64,000 bases of DNA from an uncultured Acidobacteriaceae bacterium (lineage in GTDB: Bacteria; Acidobacteriota; Terriglobia; Terriglobales; Acidobacteriaceae), in the NCBI GenBank assembly GCA_903842065.1, contig CAIMKZ010000106.1:361538-425537 (forward strand), given 5' to 3'. Both the position numbers and the translations under genes were made by a program. Below are positions 17,001 to 25,923 of this stretch, one piece after another (the stretch's first letter is position 1; every line of letters starts with the position of its first letter). The notes beneath the pieces were generated by a model, which was not told the origin of the DNA, did not search any database, and saw only the letters and a program-made list of their open reading frames with translations.

Positions 17001-17399
17001 CTCGACGTTGACGCCTTTGGGCAGGCGGGGAGTGACGGAGTTCAGATACTCGAGCGTGCGCGAACGCGCCCAGTAAATGTCGGTGCCTTCGTCAAAGATG
17101 ATGTAGATGTACGAATATCCGAAGTCGGAGAAGGCGCGGATATCCTTCACCTTGGGCAGGCCAAGAAGTGCCGACGCGATCGGGTATGACACCTGGTCCT
17201 CGATGATGTCGGGACTCCGGTCCCAGCGCGCATAGACGATCACCTGCGTGTCTGACAGATCGGGAATGGCATCGAGCTTGGTGTTGCGCATGGCAGTCCA
17301 GCCAAGCACTCCGGCTACCGCTGCCAGCAGAAAGATGAGCAGCGGATTGCGATCGCTGAATTCGATGATGCGATCGATCATCGTTGTCCTTTCGGGCAT
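14079..17399 (-). CDS. cusA: CusA-type copper/silver RND efflux transporter
   Basis: About 1,106 residues of heavy-metal-efflux RND pump that exports Cu(I)/Ag(I) using the proton gradient. Twelve helices are interrupted by two large periplasmic loops. The family start is MIDRIIEFSDRNPLLIF and LDAIPDLSDTQV follows. Periplasmic Met motifs LYMPSTMPGIS and RTDMLSTGIRTPLGIK carry the metal-relay methionines of CusA. ATG 17399 overlaps the cusB stop (TGATG) with GGGAGG upstream; ATG 17381, also with a ribosome site, matches homologues better and may be the true start. Confidence 0.95.
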   Translation of the reverse strand: MPERTTMIDRIIEFSDRNPLLIFLLAAVAGVLGWTAMRNTKLDAIPDLSDTQVIVYARWDRSPDIIEDQVSYPIASALLGLPKVKDIRAFSDFGYSYIYIIFDEGTDIYWARSRTLEYLNSVTPRLPKGVNVELAKDVTSVGWVYQYALVDTTGKNSAEQLRSYQDWYLRYALQTVPGVAEVAPVGGFVRQYQVNVDPNRLLAYKIPINAVSDALGKSNNDVGGRLVEFTGREYMVRGRGYIRSLDDIEKTVIATNSQTGTPVLVRDVATVTFGPDLRRGVADLDGKGEAVGGVVIMRYGENAEKIIESVKTKLKEIEPSLPAGVKLVTTYDRSQLIDRAVDNLKHTLIEELVIVSLVILIFLWHLRSAIVPIVIIPITVLLAFIPIQLSGMTANIMSLGGIAVAIGALVDATVVVVEQAHKKLEQWQADGRPGPAHAAVVAAVKQVGGPSFFALLVIAVGFLPVFALEGQEGRLFKPLAFTKNFSMAIAAILSITLAPAAMRLLFSHMEGFRFRPRWLARSLNAVFTGTIHSEENHPISRPLMKLYQPVVEAALNWKWLTIALAIVAMAFTVPAYEKLGAEFMPPLDEGTLLYMPSTMPGISVAEAARLLQIQDKILSGFPEVERVFGKAGRADTATDPAPYSMMETTIQLKPQDQWPTKPRWYKDHLPGWTWNALRRIWPDHISTDELIYGAGGLNQALNIPGVSNAWTMPIKARTDMLSTGIRTPLGIKVLGSNLDEIEKIGRQIETALKDVPGTSSVFAERTSGGYFLDFDLKRDQLARYGLTIDDAEAVVTSAVGGDSVSTTVEGRERYSVNVRYLRDYRSDIDSLERVLVATPSGAQIPLGQIADIRFRTGPGMIRDENGRLSGYVYVDVTGRDIGSYVEDAKRAVAAKVAVPPGYELVWSGQYEFMQRATQRLKFVVPITVFVVFLLLYFNTGSALKTFIILLAVPFSAIGAIWLLYLLHYNMSIAVWVGLIALLGVDAETAVFMLMYLDIAYQDALRKGGLRSWNDLREAVVEGAVKRLRPKMMTVACMFFGLLPILWSNGAGADVMKRIAAPMLGGILTSFLMELVVYPPIFAIWKWYAEVKPAMRMQPAVTEVAGA

Positions 17400-18859
17400 C
17401 ACTGACCTCCCGCGCTGGACTTCAGCCGGCTTTCGGAGTCGATGAGGAAGTTGCCCGAGCTGACAACGATCTCACCTTCTTTGAGGCCGGAGAGGACTGC
17501 CGCCTGACCATTCACCACCGGCCCAATTGTGATCACACGCGGCTCAAATACTCCGCCGGGATGCACCACAAAGACCTGTTGCACCATTCCGGAGTTGAGC
17601 ACCGCCTCCTGCGGCACCAGCAAGGCCCGCCCGTAATCCACCTGGAGTGTTGCGTCGGCGAACATCTGTGGCTTGAGCACAAAGTTGGGATTGGGAATCT
17701 CGACGCGGACCTTGACGGTGCGGGTCTGCGGATCGACCGTGGGATAGATGTAGGAGATTGCGCCGGTGTAGGTCTTGCCCGGATAGTAGCTGAGCGTGAA
17801 GGTGACCTTCTGACCGAGGTGAACGTATGGCACTTCGTACTCGTAGATGTCGGCGTTGGCCCAGACGGAAGAGAGATCGGAGACCGTGTAGATCTCTGTA
17901 TCCGGCGTGATCGATGCCTGAGGAAATGCCTTGCGGTCGGTGACGAACCCTGAGACCGGCGAGTAGAAAGTAAGCTCGCGCGCGATCTCGCCTTTCGTGT
18001 CGAGGGCTGCAATCTGTTCGTCCGAGACGTCGAGCAGCTTGAGCTTCTGCCGCGAGGAAGAAAGCAGTGACGCAGCTCCCTGCCGGACCTCGCTGATGGG
18101 CGCCGAGCCGAGTGTCGTCATACCGCGGCGGGCGATCAGGTACTCCTCTTCGGCCGCGACCATGTCGGGGCTGTAGAGCGTGAAGAGCGCATCGCCTTTG
18201 TGAACCAGTTGGCCGACGGAATCGACATAGACGCGATCGATGTATCCCGAGGCCTTGAGGTGAATGTGCGAGATGCGGGATTCATCGCCCACGATCTCCG
18301 CCGTGGTGCGAATGTCGCGCACAAGCGCTGCGCGGCGTACCGCGACAGTGCGTACACCGGCCAGAGCCTGCTTGTCTTCGCTCAGAGTGACAGTGCCTGC
18401 CGGCATCGGCGTGGCCGACTGCTCCTCGGCGTACTTCGGAACCAGCGCCATGCCGCAGTCCGGCGCAATGCCGGGCTTGTCCGACTTGTATGCCGGATGC
18501 ATGGGGTCGTACCAGAAGAGGATCTTGTGCGTGTCGGCGGCGGCCTGCTGTGACGTCGAAGAAGCAGAATCGCTCGCCCCCTCGGAGCCAGAATCCGCCT
18601 TATCCGCATAGGCCGGCACAAGGTCCATTCCATCCGGTGCTTTGCCCGCCTTGTCGTAGTGGTTCTGCGGATTCATGGCGTCGTACCAGTACAGAACCTT
18701 GCTCGCATTACTAGTTGACCTGGACGACCCACTGAACCAGCCACTGTGCGTGGCTGCGAGATACACAACCACGATCGCTGCAAGCAGCAGAACTCCGGCG
18801 GCGATCTTCGCAACCCGGGCCAGCTTTCCTTTTGGCGCTTGTGTGTTTGCATTCTGCAT
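17399..18859 (-). CDS. cusB: CusB-type periplasmic adaptor with two heavy-metal-binding domains
   Basis: 486-residue membrane-fusion protein joining CusA to the outer-membrane channel. An N-terminal membrane anchor (ARVAKIAAGVLLLAAIVVVY) is followed by two copies of the short heavy-metal-binding domain, YWYDAMNPQNHYDKAGKAPD and FWYDPMHPAYKSDKPGIAPD, each ending DLVPAY/ALVPKY. Then come the lipoyl/barrel-sandwich, a coiled-coil hairpin and beta-barrel regions of the HlyD family. Two copies of the metal domain are more than many CusB proteins have. Same operon and overlap as cusA. Confidence 0.92.
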   Translation of the reverse strand: MQNANTQAPKGKLARVAKIAAGVLLLAAIVVVYLAATHSGWFSGSSRSTSNASKVLYWYDAMNPQNHYDKAGKAPDGMDLVPAYADKADSGSEGASDSASSTSQQAAADTHKILFWYDPMHPAYKSDKPGIAPDCGMALVPKYAEEQSATPMPAGTVTLSEDKQALAGVRTVAVRRAALVRDIRTTAEIVGDESRISHIHLKASGYIDRVYVDSVGQLVHKGDALFTLYSPDMVAAEEEYLIARRGMTTLGSAPISEVRQGAASLLSSSRQKLKLLDVSDEQIAALDTKGEIARELTFYSPVSGFVTDRKAFPQASITPDTEIYTVSDLSSVWANADIYEYEVPYVHLGQKVTFTLSYYPGKTYTGAISYIYPTVDPQTRTVKVRVEIPNPNFVLKPQMFADATLQVDYGRALLVPQEAVLNSGMVQQVFVVHPGGVFEPRVITIGPVVNGQAAVLSGLKEGEIVVSSGNFLIDSESRLKSSAGGQ

Positions 18860-18861
18860 GA

Positions 18862-20202
18862 TTAGCGGGCTCCATTCTGTGCGGCCGCGGCCGGTTGTGT
18901 TGTGCCGCTCTCGGCCACGATGGGTTCTCCGGTCAGGCTTTCGATCCGGGCAACGGCCGTCTGGTAGTCGGCCATCTGGCGATAGGTGTCGGTCTCGTAA
19001 CCGAGAAGCGTGGAGAAGCTCGCCATCAGCGAGAGGAAATCCACTTTGCCAACCTGGTAGCTGGACATGGCGGACTCGAGCGCCAGCGAAGACTGGGGCA
19101 CGATGCCCTTTGAGTAGAGTTCGAGCAGATGCTGCGCGGATTGTGCGGCCAGATACTGGCGGCGCACCTCGGCACGCACAGCGTTCTTCTGGTTGTCCTG
19201 CATCTTCTCGGCAGTGTGCAGCGTCTCCGCGGCCTCCACCACGGCCTCGCGTTGCTTTGACTTTTTGAACAGCGGCAGGCTCACGCTCACCGTCACGCCG
19301 TTCATGTCCGGCTGATTGGTTCGCTGCTGAAACATGTAACTGACGCCGATGTCCGGCCGCGACTGCCGCTCGGCCAGCGTCACGCTCAGCTTGCCGCGCT
19401 CAATCGAACTCTGGCCGCGGACGATGCCCGTGTCATGCTCTTCGGCCATCGCATAGAGCGCATCGAGTGAGTAACGGAACGGCCTGGCCTCAAGTTCTTC
19501 CGGCGGCGCGAGCGGCGTCTCGGGGGCCTGCTGGAGCGCTTCATTGAGGCTGGCCACAGTGGCGTCCCGCTGCTCTTCGAGCCTGGCCATCTTCTCCATC
19601 AACAACGAGATCTCGATCTGCGCGCGCAGCACATCCTGCTGCATCGCTTTGCCGACGCGGTACTGCGCCTCAGCGATGGCCGCCAGTTTTTCAAGCAGTT
19701 CCTTGTTTTGCCGTGTCGCCTCAATGGCCTTGTTCAGGTAGAAGTACTCGGCAAATGCAGTGTTGACTTCGAGCGTGAGGCGACGCCTGACCGCTTCGCA
19801 ATCCGCCTGTGCGGCTTCTACGTCGCGCGCGGCCACATCGCCCTGCAACTTCCGCTTGCCCGGATAGGGAAACTGCTCCGAGACAGTGATACCGCGATAG
19901 CTCGACGGATCTCCGGCCATAGTATCGAAGGGCGCAAGCTTGCCGGCCCATCCCGCTGAAACAACCGGGTCGGGCAGAGCGCGCGACTGGGGAACGCGAT
20001 GCTGCATGGCGCGAATCGTGGACTGCGCGCCCTCGACTTCAGGACTGCGTTCAAGCGCCAGGCGCACGACGTCATCGAGCCGCAGCACTTCGGCTGAGCC
20101 ACTCTGGGCGCTTGATGCTGCCGTTGCTGCTGAACTCTGCTGCCCTGTAGCAACCGCGCACAGGCACACCAGCAGGAGCGCTGTAATCCAATTGATTTTC
20201 AA
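18862..20202 (-). CDS. cusC: CusC/TolC-family outer-membrane efflux protein
   Basis: About 446 residues from TTG 20202, with GAGGGA nine bases upstream; the frame is open to 20247 but the signal peptide (INWITALLLVCLCAVATG) starts at the TTG. Two TolC repeats are visible, with long helical stretches such as DDVVRLALERSPEVEGAQST and LPDPVVSAGWAG. It forms the outer-membrane duct of the copper/silver pump. The gene ends 3 bp before cusB. Confidence 0.9.
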   Translation of the reverse strand: MKINWITALLLVCLCAVATGQQSSAATAASSAQSGSAEVLRLDDVVRLALERSPEVEGAQSTIRAMQHRVPQSRALPDPVVSAGWAGKLAPFDTMAGDPSSYRGITVSEQFPYPGKRKLQGDVAARDVEAAQADCEAVRRRLTLEVNTAFAEYFYLNKAIEATRQNKELLEKLAAIAEAQYRVGKAMQQDVLRAQIEISLLMEKMARLEEQRDATVASLNEALQQAPETPLAPPEELEARPFRYSLDALYAMAEEHDTGIVRGQSSIERGKLSVTLAERQSRPDIGVSYMFQQRTNQPDMNGVTVSVSLPLFKKSKQREAVVEAAETLHTAEKMQDNQKNAVRAEVRRQYLAAQSAQHLLELYSKGIVPQSSLALESAMSSYQVGKVDFLSLMASFSTLLGYETDTYRQMADYQTAVARIESLTGEPIVAESGTTQPAAAAQNGAR

Positions 20203-20284
20203 GGTTGATCCCTCGCTGCTTCGATCGTGAAGGCAATGCCGAGGCACAAGTGTGCCCGGCCCTCAACGTGTCAGAGCGAGAAGG

Positions 20285-20695
20285 CTAGATCAGGAAAGTG
20301 CAGAGGCGGGAGAGTACAGGCCCGGATTGTCCGGGACCGGGAGGGGATTGCGCGGTTGCGCGGCGCAGGGACTGCGCGCTGGCAGGCAGAGCCACGGGTT
20401 GCGCTGAGGCCAGCAATGTTGTCAGCGTTTTCATGCCCGCGGCAGGAGGTGCGGGAATCGGCGCTTCGGTTTGCGTGACAGTGCAGCATGGCGCCTGGGT
20501 CAGTTGTGCGTCGCCCGCCGGCTGCATGGCAGTGTCGGCCATGAGCATGGACATCCCATCCATCCCGGCGCAACACGGGCTGCACGGATCCGCTGCTCCC
20601 GGTGTCTGCTGCGAGCACGCGATGGTTGCAAAGGCCGGCGGAGCCAGCATTGCAAGTGCCAGCACGACAGCAGCGACCTGAGACCGCATCTTCAT
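20285..20695 (-). CDS. Exported Cys/Met-rich protein leading the cus operon
   Basis: 136 residues from ATG 20695 with a signal peptide (VVLALAMLAPPAFA). The mature part has Cys pairs (CSPCC, CC in QAPCCTVTQ) and a Met cluster (MDGMSMLMADTAMQ), then a Pro/Ala-rich tail with a final Cys. Such residues suggest Cu(I)/Ag(I) binding, fitting its place as first gene of the efflux operon, about 80 bp before cusC. No catalytic domain or named family is seen. Confidence 0.65.
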   Translation of the reverse strand: MKMRSQVAAVVLALAMLAPPAFATIACSQQTPGAADPCSPCCAGMDGMSMLMADTAMQPAGDAQLTQAPCCTVTQTEAPIPAPPAAGMKTLTTLLASAQPVALPASAQSLRRATAQSPPGPGQSGPVLSRLCTFLI

Positions 20696-21229
20696 CACTA
20701 CTCTGATCCTGCCTGATCGTTGATTCTTAGTCAATCGCGCGCACCGCGCACTTAGGCTGCCAATTGAGACTAACAGTCTTTATTCCAACACCTTGGCTGC
20801 AAAATATTGATTTCATCAGTTGGTAAACCCGCAACGTTGTTTCTATGCGCTTCGATACGGATGATCGGCTGGCCGTCTCCTGGACGCGCTTATCTGCTGA
20901 ATGGCTTGTGATCTCCAAATCGGATTCGCAATGTGAGACTGTTTGACTTTTCCCTGAGTGGTTGTTATACACGCATCAAGCTTCACAGCTTTCCGACGGT
21001 TCGCCGGACCACCGGCAGACCAAACGGAAAGGGATATGGATTATGAGGATCTCGGCATTGCACAACTCGTCCCCAGCATCCCATCCCTGGGCAGCGTCTC
21101 CCGCTGCCTGTTGTTGTTGTCGCCGCTGTCGATAGCCATCGACGCGCAGCTTTACTCTGCTGAAGCTGTACTCCGCACATCCCAGCAATCGCTCTTCGAG
21201 CATCGACGCATGTTCGCCCCGATGGACGC
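20696..21229. other. Non-coding stretch upstream of the cus operon
   Basis: About 530 bp. It should hold the leftward cus promoter, but I cannot place a convincing -35/-10 or a clear copper-regulator palindrome. Open frames here are short and lack family resemblance. The right end runs into an arylsulfatase remnant. Confidence 0.3.
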
Positions 21230-21648
21230 CACCTGAGCGATCAGATCACCGACAAGGCCATCGCCTACATCGATCGCCAGCAGAAGGCTGCTCCTAACAA
21301 GCCCTTCTTCCTGTATTTCGCGCCCGGCGCAACTCATGCTCCGCATCAGGTGGACAAGTACTGGAGCGATCAGTACAAGGGCAAGTTCGACAAGGGCTGG
21401 GACGCCTAGCGCCAGGAGGTGTTCGAGCGTCAGAAGAAGCTCGGCGTGATTCCTGCCGATGCAAAGCTGCCAGATCGCAACCCGGATATCGAGGCCTGGG
21501 ACAAACTGTCTGACGACGAGAAGAAGCTCTATGCGCGATTCATGGAAGTCTATGCGGGTTATCTGACCTACACGGACTTTGAAGTTGGGCCTGATCAATC
21601 ACCTCAAAGAGATCGGCCAGTTGGATAACACCCTGGTGTTCGTTTTTT
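21230..21648 (+). pseudogene. Arylsulfatase remnant
   Basis: Frame from 21230 reads HLSDQITDKAIAYIDRQQ and PFFLYFAPGATHAPHQV, typical of the middle of arylsulfatases. TAG at 21407-21409 interrupts it, the frame then continues (EVFERQKKLGVIPADAKLP), and after FEVG a frameshift moves to the frame reading INHLKEIGQLDNTLVFV. Both the N-terminal catalytic Cys/Ser motif and the C-terminus are missing. Dead gene beside the sulfate transporter. Confidence 0.8.
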
Positions 21649-21726
21649 ATCGGTGCGCGAAAGTTAGATATCAGCAAAAATATATAGCTTTCCGATCTTG
21701 GGCTACGCACGAACCACTTATGGCAA

Positions 21727-22812
21727 TTAGATGCCGGCACCCTGCTCAAGCAGTTGTGCTGCGCCCGGCGCATCGTTAAATACACGAATAGCGTGCGGAG
21801 CAAGAAACACTTCACGGCCTTCCGCAAGTTCCAGCTCTTGATACCGGGATTTTGAAATATCAACGGCGACAAGGCTCTCCCGTCCGCTGATCTTTACGTC
21901 CAGCCGAACCTGCGGGCCGGCCGCGTGAACGCGCTCGACGGTTGCCAGCACCGCGCGCCGGTCTTCGGGAAGCGTATGCGAGAGTTCGAACTCGTGTGGC
22001 CGCACAAATCCGATCGCTGCCGCGTCGCGCCCTTCGCTCGTGGCGTCGGTTGCCGGAAACAGGTCGGCCAGCAATCGGCCGTGAAAGAGATTGACGTTGC
22101 CGAGGAAGTTGTAAACGAAGGGCGAGACGGGGTGATCGTAGATCTGCTGAGATGTTCCGAACTGCTCCAGCGCGCCGTGATTGAGAATGGCTACGCGGTC
22201 CGCGACTTCGAGCGCTTCCTCCTGATCGTGAGTGACGAGGACGGTGGTGACATGCAGCTCGTCGTGGATTCGGCGGAGCCAGTTGCGCAGATCTTTCCTG
22301 ACCTTGGCGTCGAGAGCGCTGAAAGGCTCATCGAGCAGCAGCACGCGGGGGCGTACGGCCAGCGCGCGGGCCAGAGCCACGCGCTGACGCTGCCCGCCCG
22401 AGAGTTGATCGGGATACATGCGCGCGTAGGAGCTGAGCTGGACGAGCGAGAGCAGCTCCGTTACCCGCTCTTTGATTTCACTGCGCGACGGGCGCAGGCC
22501 GCCCTTGAGAACGCGAAGTCCGAAGGCGACGTTTTCAAAGATCGTCATGTGGCGGAAGAGTGCGTAGTGCTGAAAAACAAATCCGATGCCGCGCCGGGAA
22601 GGGTTCAGATACGTCGTCTCCTCCTCGTTCAGCCGGATGGCGCCGCTGTCGGGAGTGTCGAGGCCGGCGATGATGCGCAGCAGGGTTGTCTTGCCGGAAC
22701 CCGAAGGCCCGAGCAGCGCTACAAGCTCGCTGTTCTCGATCGTCAGCGAAACGCCGTTGAGCGCTTTGAAACTGCCAAACGATTTGTGGATGTTCTCGAT
22801 TGCAATACTCAT
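21727..22812 (-). CDS. cysA: Sulfate/thiosulfate ABC transporter ATPase CysA
   Basis: 361-residue cytoplasmic ATPase that powers sulfate/thiosulfate import. Walker [10 protein letters not shown], signature [16 protein letters not shown], Walker [13 protein letters not shown] and H-loop [12 protein letters not shown] are complete. A C-terminal TOBE-like region follows ([11 protein letters not shown]). Last gene of the sbp-cysT-cysW-cysA operon; its start overlaps the cysW stop by 4 bp. The cysteine-leader attenuator at the operon head probably controls it. Confidence 0.95.
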   Translation of the reverse strand: MSIAIENIHKSFGSFKALNGVSLTIENSELVALLGPSGSGKTTLLRIIAGLDTPDSGAIRLNEEETTYLNPSRRGIGFVFQHYALFRHMTIFENVAFGLRVLKGGLRPSRSEIKERVTELLSLVQLSSYARMYPDQLSGGQRQRVALARALAVRPRVLLLDEPFSALDAKVRKDLRNWLRRIHDELHVTTVLVTHDQEEALEVADRVAILNHGALEQFGTSQQIYDHPVSPFVYNFLGNVNLFHGRLLADLFPATDATSEGRDAAAIGFVRPHEFELSHTLPEDRRAVLATVERVHAAGPQVRLDVKISGRESLVAVDISKSRYQELELAEGREVFLAPHAIRVFNDAPGAAQLLEQGAGI

Positions 22813-23723
22813 TCGTTGCTACCTTGTTCGGCTTTGGATCGTTGATATTCCGTCGATAGCTCGATGGCCTTCTTCACAATGAGCGTGATGACCGCCGCAA
22901 AAGACAGCAGAGAAGCAGCAGCGAAGGCGGCCGTGAAGTTGAACTCGTTGTATAGCATCTCGACGGCCAGCGGCATAGTGACGGTGCGGCCGCGAATATG
23001 GCCGGAGACGACGGAGACGGCGCCGAACTCCCCAATCGAACGTGCCGCTGCGAGGATGGTTCCGTAGAGCAGCGGCCACTTGATGTTGGGCAGCGTCACG
23101 CGCCAGAAGACGCTGAAGGGCCGAGCACCGAGCACAACGGCCGCCTGCTCCTCGTCGCTGCCCTGAGCCTGCATGAAGGGAATCAGCTCGCGGGCAACAA
23201 AGGGGAAGGTGACAAAAATTGTGGCCAGTACGATTCCGGGAACCGCAAAGATGACGTGCAGGTTGTGATTGCTGAGCCAGCTGCCAAACCAGCCATGCAA
23301 GCCGAAAACTTCCACGTACATCATGCCCGCCACGACAGGTGAAACAGCCAGCGGGATATCGATGAGCGAGACGAGAAGCTTCTTGCCGATGAAATCGAAT
23401 CGCGCGATGGCCCAGCTGGAGGCGATGCCGAAGACGACATTCAGCGGAACAGCGATCGCCGCCACCAGCCCGGTCAGCTTGAGCGCGTCGACAATCTCGC
23501 CGGTGTGGATGGCGGCGAGATACACCCGCCAGCCTTGTGAGAAGGCCTGCGCAAACACTGAAGCGAGCGGAAGCACCAGAAACAGAGACACGAAAGCGAT
23601 GGCGGCAATCACAAGCGCGAGCCTGGCGGTTCTCGCGGGCAGGGAAGGCTTGCGCTCAATCTTGGCGCGGAGCCGGATGAGATGTCTCAACTCCGCACCC
23701 CATTTCTGGATTGCAGCTTCCAC
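22809..23723 (-). CDS. cysW: Sulfate ABC transporter permease CysW
   Basis: 304-residue inner-membrane permease with about six helices. The cytoplasmic EAA loop, which contacts CysA, reads [33 protein letters not shown] is the typical CysW stretch. The frame opens at 23723 and overlaps cysT by 37 bp; a later start may be used, since the first ~30 residues are polar and atypical. Pairs with CysT to form the sulfate channel. Confidence 0.93.
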   Translation of the reverse strand: MEAAIQKWGAELRHLIRLRAKIERKPSLPARTARLALVIAAIAFVSLFLVLPLASVFAQAFSQGWRVYLAAIHTGEIVDALKLTGLVAAIAVPLNVVFGIASSWAIARFDFIGKKLLVSLIDIPLAVSPVVAGMMYVEVFGLHGWFGSWLSNHNLHVIFAVPGIVLATIFVTFPFVARELIPFMQAQGSDEEQAAVVLGARPFSVFWRVTLPNIKWPLLYGTILAAARSIGEFGAVSVVSGHIRGRTVTMPLAVEMLYNEFNFTAAFAAASLLSFAAVITLIVKKAIELSTEYQRSKAEQGSNE

Positions 23724-24550
23724 TGGAGCAGGTTGAGCGCAAGCATGACCACGAACGAGAGGCCCAGCATCGCAACGGCGATCGCGGAAGCGCCCACATT
23801 GTCGTACTCTTCAAGTTTTGTCACAATGAGCAGTGCGCCGATTTCGGTCTTCATGGGCATGTTGCCGGCGATGAAGATCACCGAGCCATATTCGCCGGCA
23901 GCTCGAGCAAATGCGAGAGCCGAGCCGGTTACCAGTGCGGGAAAACTGGCAGGCGCCAGCACGCGCGAAAAAATCTGCCAGTTGCTGGCTCCCAGGCTTT
24001 CGGCTGCCTCTTCCATCGCGGGATCGATCTCTTCCAGCACCGGCTGCACGCTGCGCACGACGAAGGGAAGTCCGACGAACGACATGGCCAGCACGATGCC
24101 GGCCTGCGTAAAGACGATGTGAATGCCATGCGGTTCGAGATACCGGCCGAGCCATCCGTTCTGTGCATAGAGCGTAGTGAGCGCAATGCCCGCCACGGCG
24201 GTGGGAAGCGCGAAGGGAAGATCGATGAGCGCATCGACGATGCGGCGGCCGGGGAAGTCATAGCGCGCCAGCACCCATGCAATCAGAAAACCATACGACG
24301 CGGAAAGAACAGAAGCGATCAGAGCCGACTCAAGCGTGACGCGACAAGCCGCGGCCACGCGCGGTGTTGAGATGGCGTGGAGAAATTCGGCCGAGCCGCC
24401 GTGCAAGCTGCGCAGCACAGTGGCCGCGAGCGGAAGCAGTACAATTCCGGTGAGAAAAAATAGTGTGTACCCGAGACTCAGTCCGAATCCGGGCAGCGGC
24501 GAGGCCTGCTTAAACGACCTCGTCCACTGTTTTAGTTTGCGACTTGGCAT
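23687..24550 (-). CDS. cysT: Sulfate ABC transporter permease CysT
   Basis: 287-residue inner-membrane permease, six helices. DLPFALPTAVAGIALTTLY and the EAA loop MEEAAESLGASNWQIFSRV are characteristic, as is RAAGEYGSVIFIAGNMP. It follows the binding-protein gene by about 10 bp and overlaps cysW. The N-terminal basic stretch (SRKLKQWTRSFK) before the first helix fits a cytoplasmic N-terminus. Confidence 0.93.
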   Translation of the reverse strand: MPSRKLKQWTRSFKQASPLPGFGLSLGYTLFFLTGIVLLPLAATVLRSLHGGSAEFLHAISTPRVAAACRVTLESALIASVLSASYGFLIAWVLARYDFPGRRIVDALIDLPFALPTAVAGIALTTLYAQNGWLGRYLEPHGIHIVFTQAGIVLAMSFVGLPFVVRSVQPVLEEIDPAMEEAAESLGASNWQIFSRVLAPASFPALVTGSALAFARAAGEYGSVIFIAGNMPMKTEIGALLIVTKLEEYDNVGASAIAVAMLGLSFVVMLALNLLQWKLQSRNGVRS

Positions 24551-24559
24551 CGAGTAGTC

Positions 24560-25570
24560 CTACTTGCCGAAGATCTGATCGAAGTAAGCGCCGTCGGCAA
24601 AGTGCTTGGCCTGCGCGTTCCGCCAGCCGCCGGTTCCTTGCTCGATGGTGAATGTATTGACCTTGGGGAACTGGAAATCATACTTGGCCGCAACGCTCTT
24701 CAACGTCGGGCGATAGAAGTACTTTGCGGCCAGTTCCTGGGCTTCAGGCGAGTAGAGATATTCCAGATAGGCGCGCGCAATCTTCTCCGTGCCGTGCTTC
24801 TGCGCCACCTTATCGACAACCGCAACCGGCGTCTCGGCGACGATGGAGGCCGAAGGCACGATCATCTCGAACTTGCCTGGTCCGGCATCCTTCTGCGCCA
24901 GCAGCGCCTCGCTCTCCCAGGCAATCAGCACATCGCCAATGCCGCGCTGCACAAAGGTGGTCGTCGATCCGCGTGCGCCGGTATCGAGCACCGGCACGTT
25001 GCCATACAACTTCTTCATGAAGGCCCGCGCCTTCGTCTCGTCGTTGCCCGCTGTGCGCAGCGCATAGCCCCATGCGGCGAGATAGTTCCAGCGAGCGCCG
25101 CCGGAGGTCTTCGGATTCGGCGTGATCACCTGTACGCCCGGTTTGATCAGATCGTTCCAATCCTTGATCCCCTTGGGGTTTCCCTGGCGAACCAGGAAAA
25201 CGATCGTCGAAGTAAACGGCGTGCTCTTGTTGGGAAGCTTAGTCACCCAGCTCGAATCGATCAAGCCGCTGTCGGCGATAGCATCGATATCGTAGGCCAG
25301 CGCCAGCGTCACAACGTCGGCCTCCAGACCGTCGATCACCGATCGCGCCTGTTTGCCGCTGCCGCCATGCGACTGGCTGATGACCACATTCTGGCCCGTG
25401 GTCGCCTTCCAGTGCTGCGCAAACAGAGCGTTGTAGTCCTCGTAGAATTCGCGCGTGGGGTCAAAGGAAACGTTCAACAGCTGCACTTGCGCGGAAAGGG
25501 GAAGAGCAAGAGCGGTGAGCGCAAGAAGCAGTCCCAGAGAGTGCCATGCGCTGCGAAAACTAATCTTCAT
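24560..25570 (-). CDS. sbp: Periplasmic sulfate-binding protein
   Basis: 336 residues from ATG 25570, with GAGGAGT eight bases upstream; the frame stays open through the tRNA-Cys gene but that part is not coding. A signal peptide ([18 protein letters not shown]) is followed by [20 protein letters not shown] and [20 protein letters not shown], the Sbp/CysP sulfate-binding pattern, and GYLSP-like [16 protein letters not shown] near the end. It captures sulfate or thiosulfate for CysTWA. First protein gene after the attenuator and tRNA-Cys. Confidence 0.94.
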   Translation of the reverse strand: MKISFRSAWHSLGLLLALTALALPLSAQVQLLNVSFDPTREFYEDYNALFAQHWKATTGQNVVISQSHGGSGKQARSVIDGLEADVVTLALAYDIDAIADSGLIDSSWVTKLPNKSTPFTSTIVFLVRQGNPKGIKDWNDLIKPGVQVITPNPKTSGGARWNYLAAWGYALRTAGNDETKARAFMKKLYGNVPVLDTGARGSTTTFVQRGIGDVLIAWESEALLAQKDAGPGKFEMIVPSASIVAETPVAVVDKVAQKHGTEKIARAYLEYLYSPEAQELAAKYFYRPTLKSVAAKYDFQFPKVNTFTIEQGTGGWRNAQAKHFADGAYFDQIFGK

Positions 25571-25598
25571 GATGTAAGACTCCTCGTGCAAGATAAGT

Positions 25599-25674
25599 TG
25601 GAGCACCGGGCGGGTCTCGAACCCGCGAATACAGGTTTTGCAGACCTGCGCGTTAGCCACTTCGCCACCGATGC
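25599..25674 (-). tRNA. tRNA-Cys (anticodon GCA), CCA encoded
   Basis: Acceptor GCATCGG pairs with CCGGTGC (one T-G pair). Anticodon stem CAGGT/ACCTG closes loop CTGCAAA (anticodon GCA). T-arm is GCGGG-TTCGAGA-CCCGC, followed by discriminator T and CCA. It lies on the same strand as sbp, 28 bp before its start codon, and about 60 bp after an intrinsic terminator preceded by a cysteine-rich leader peptide. Confidence 0.93.
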
Positions 25675-25732
25675 CCGTTTCGGAGCCGCTCTGATTCGCC
25701 AGAGCCTTCTCCAATAAAACCTTTAGAACGCG

Positions 25733-25762
25733 AAAAACCCACCAGCCATTCGGCAGGTGGGT
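25733..25762 (-). terminator. Intrinsic terminator of the cysteine attenuator
   Basis: On the minus strand ACCCACC-T-GCC-GAAT-GGC-T-GGTGGGT is followed by TTTTT. The stem is perfect but for one T-T pair. It lies between the cysteine-rich leader peptide and tRNA-Cys/sbp. Its 5' arm contains CACCTGC (25753-25759), complementary to GCAGGTG within the leader peptide gene (25807-25813), so a competing antiterminator helix is possible. Confidence 0.8.
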
Positions 25763-25791
25763 CGCGGAGAATCAGAACTTTAGTCTGAAAA

Positions 25792-25869
25792 CTACTCCTC
25801 TTGACACACCTGCGCGGTGCCGCAAAGACAGCAGCACATACGGCAACAGGTTGTGTGAAGAGCAAACAT
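25792..25869 (-). CDS. Cysteine-rich leader peptide of the sulfate-uptake operon
   Basis: 25-residue peptide from ATG 25869 to TAG at 25792. It has seven Cys (positions 8, 9, 12, 13, 14, 16, 22): CCRMCCCLC then VCQEE. A 30-nt hairpin terminator follows about 30 nt after its stop, then tRNA-Cys and the sulfate ABC genes. Ribosome stalling at Cys codons when Cys-tRNA is scarce would keep GCAGGTG (25807-25813) free to pair with the terminator's 5' arm and let transcription through. Polycysteine upstream ORFs acting this way are known in mycobacteria; here it is inferred from layout. Confidence 0.75.
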   Translation of the reverse strand: MFALHTTCCRMCCCLCGTAQVCQEE

Positions 25870-25923
25870 CGGGTAGTAAACCTTTCTTCAAGAGACTGAA
25901 AAAATCAGACCTCGAATATCCTC

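Noticed and set aside
25653..25865. 70-codon minus-strand frame through the cys leader region
   Set aside because: It runs through the terminator and tRNA-Cys. The alternate frame from ATG 25869 gives the cysteine-rich leader, which fits the context far better.
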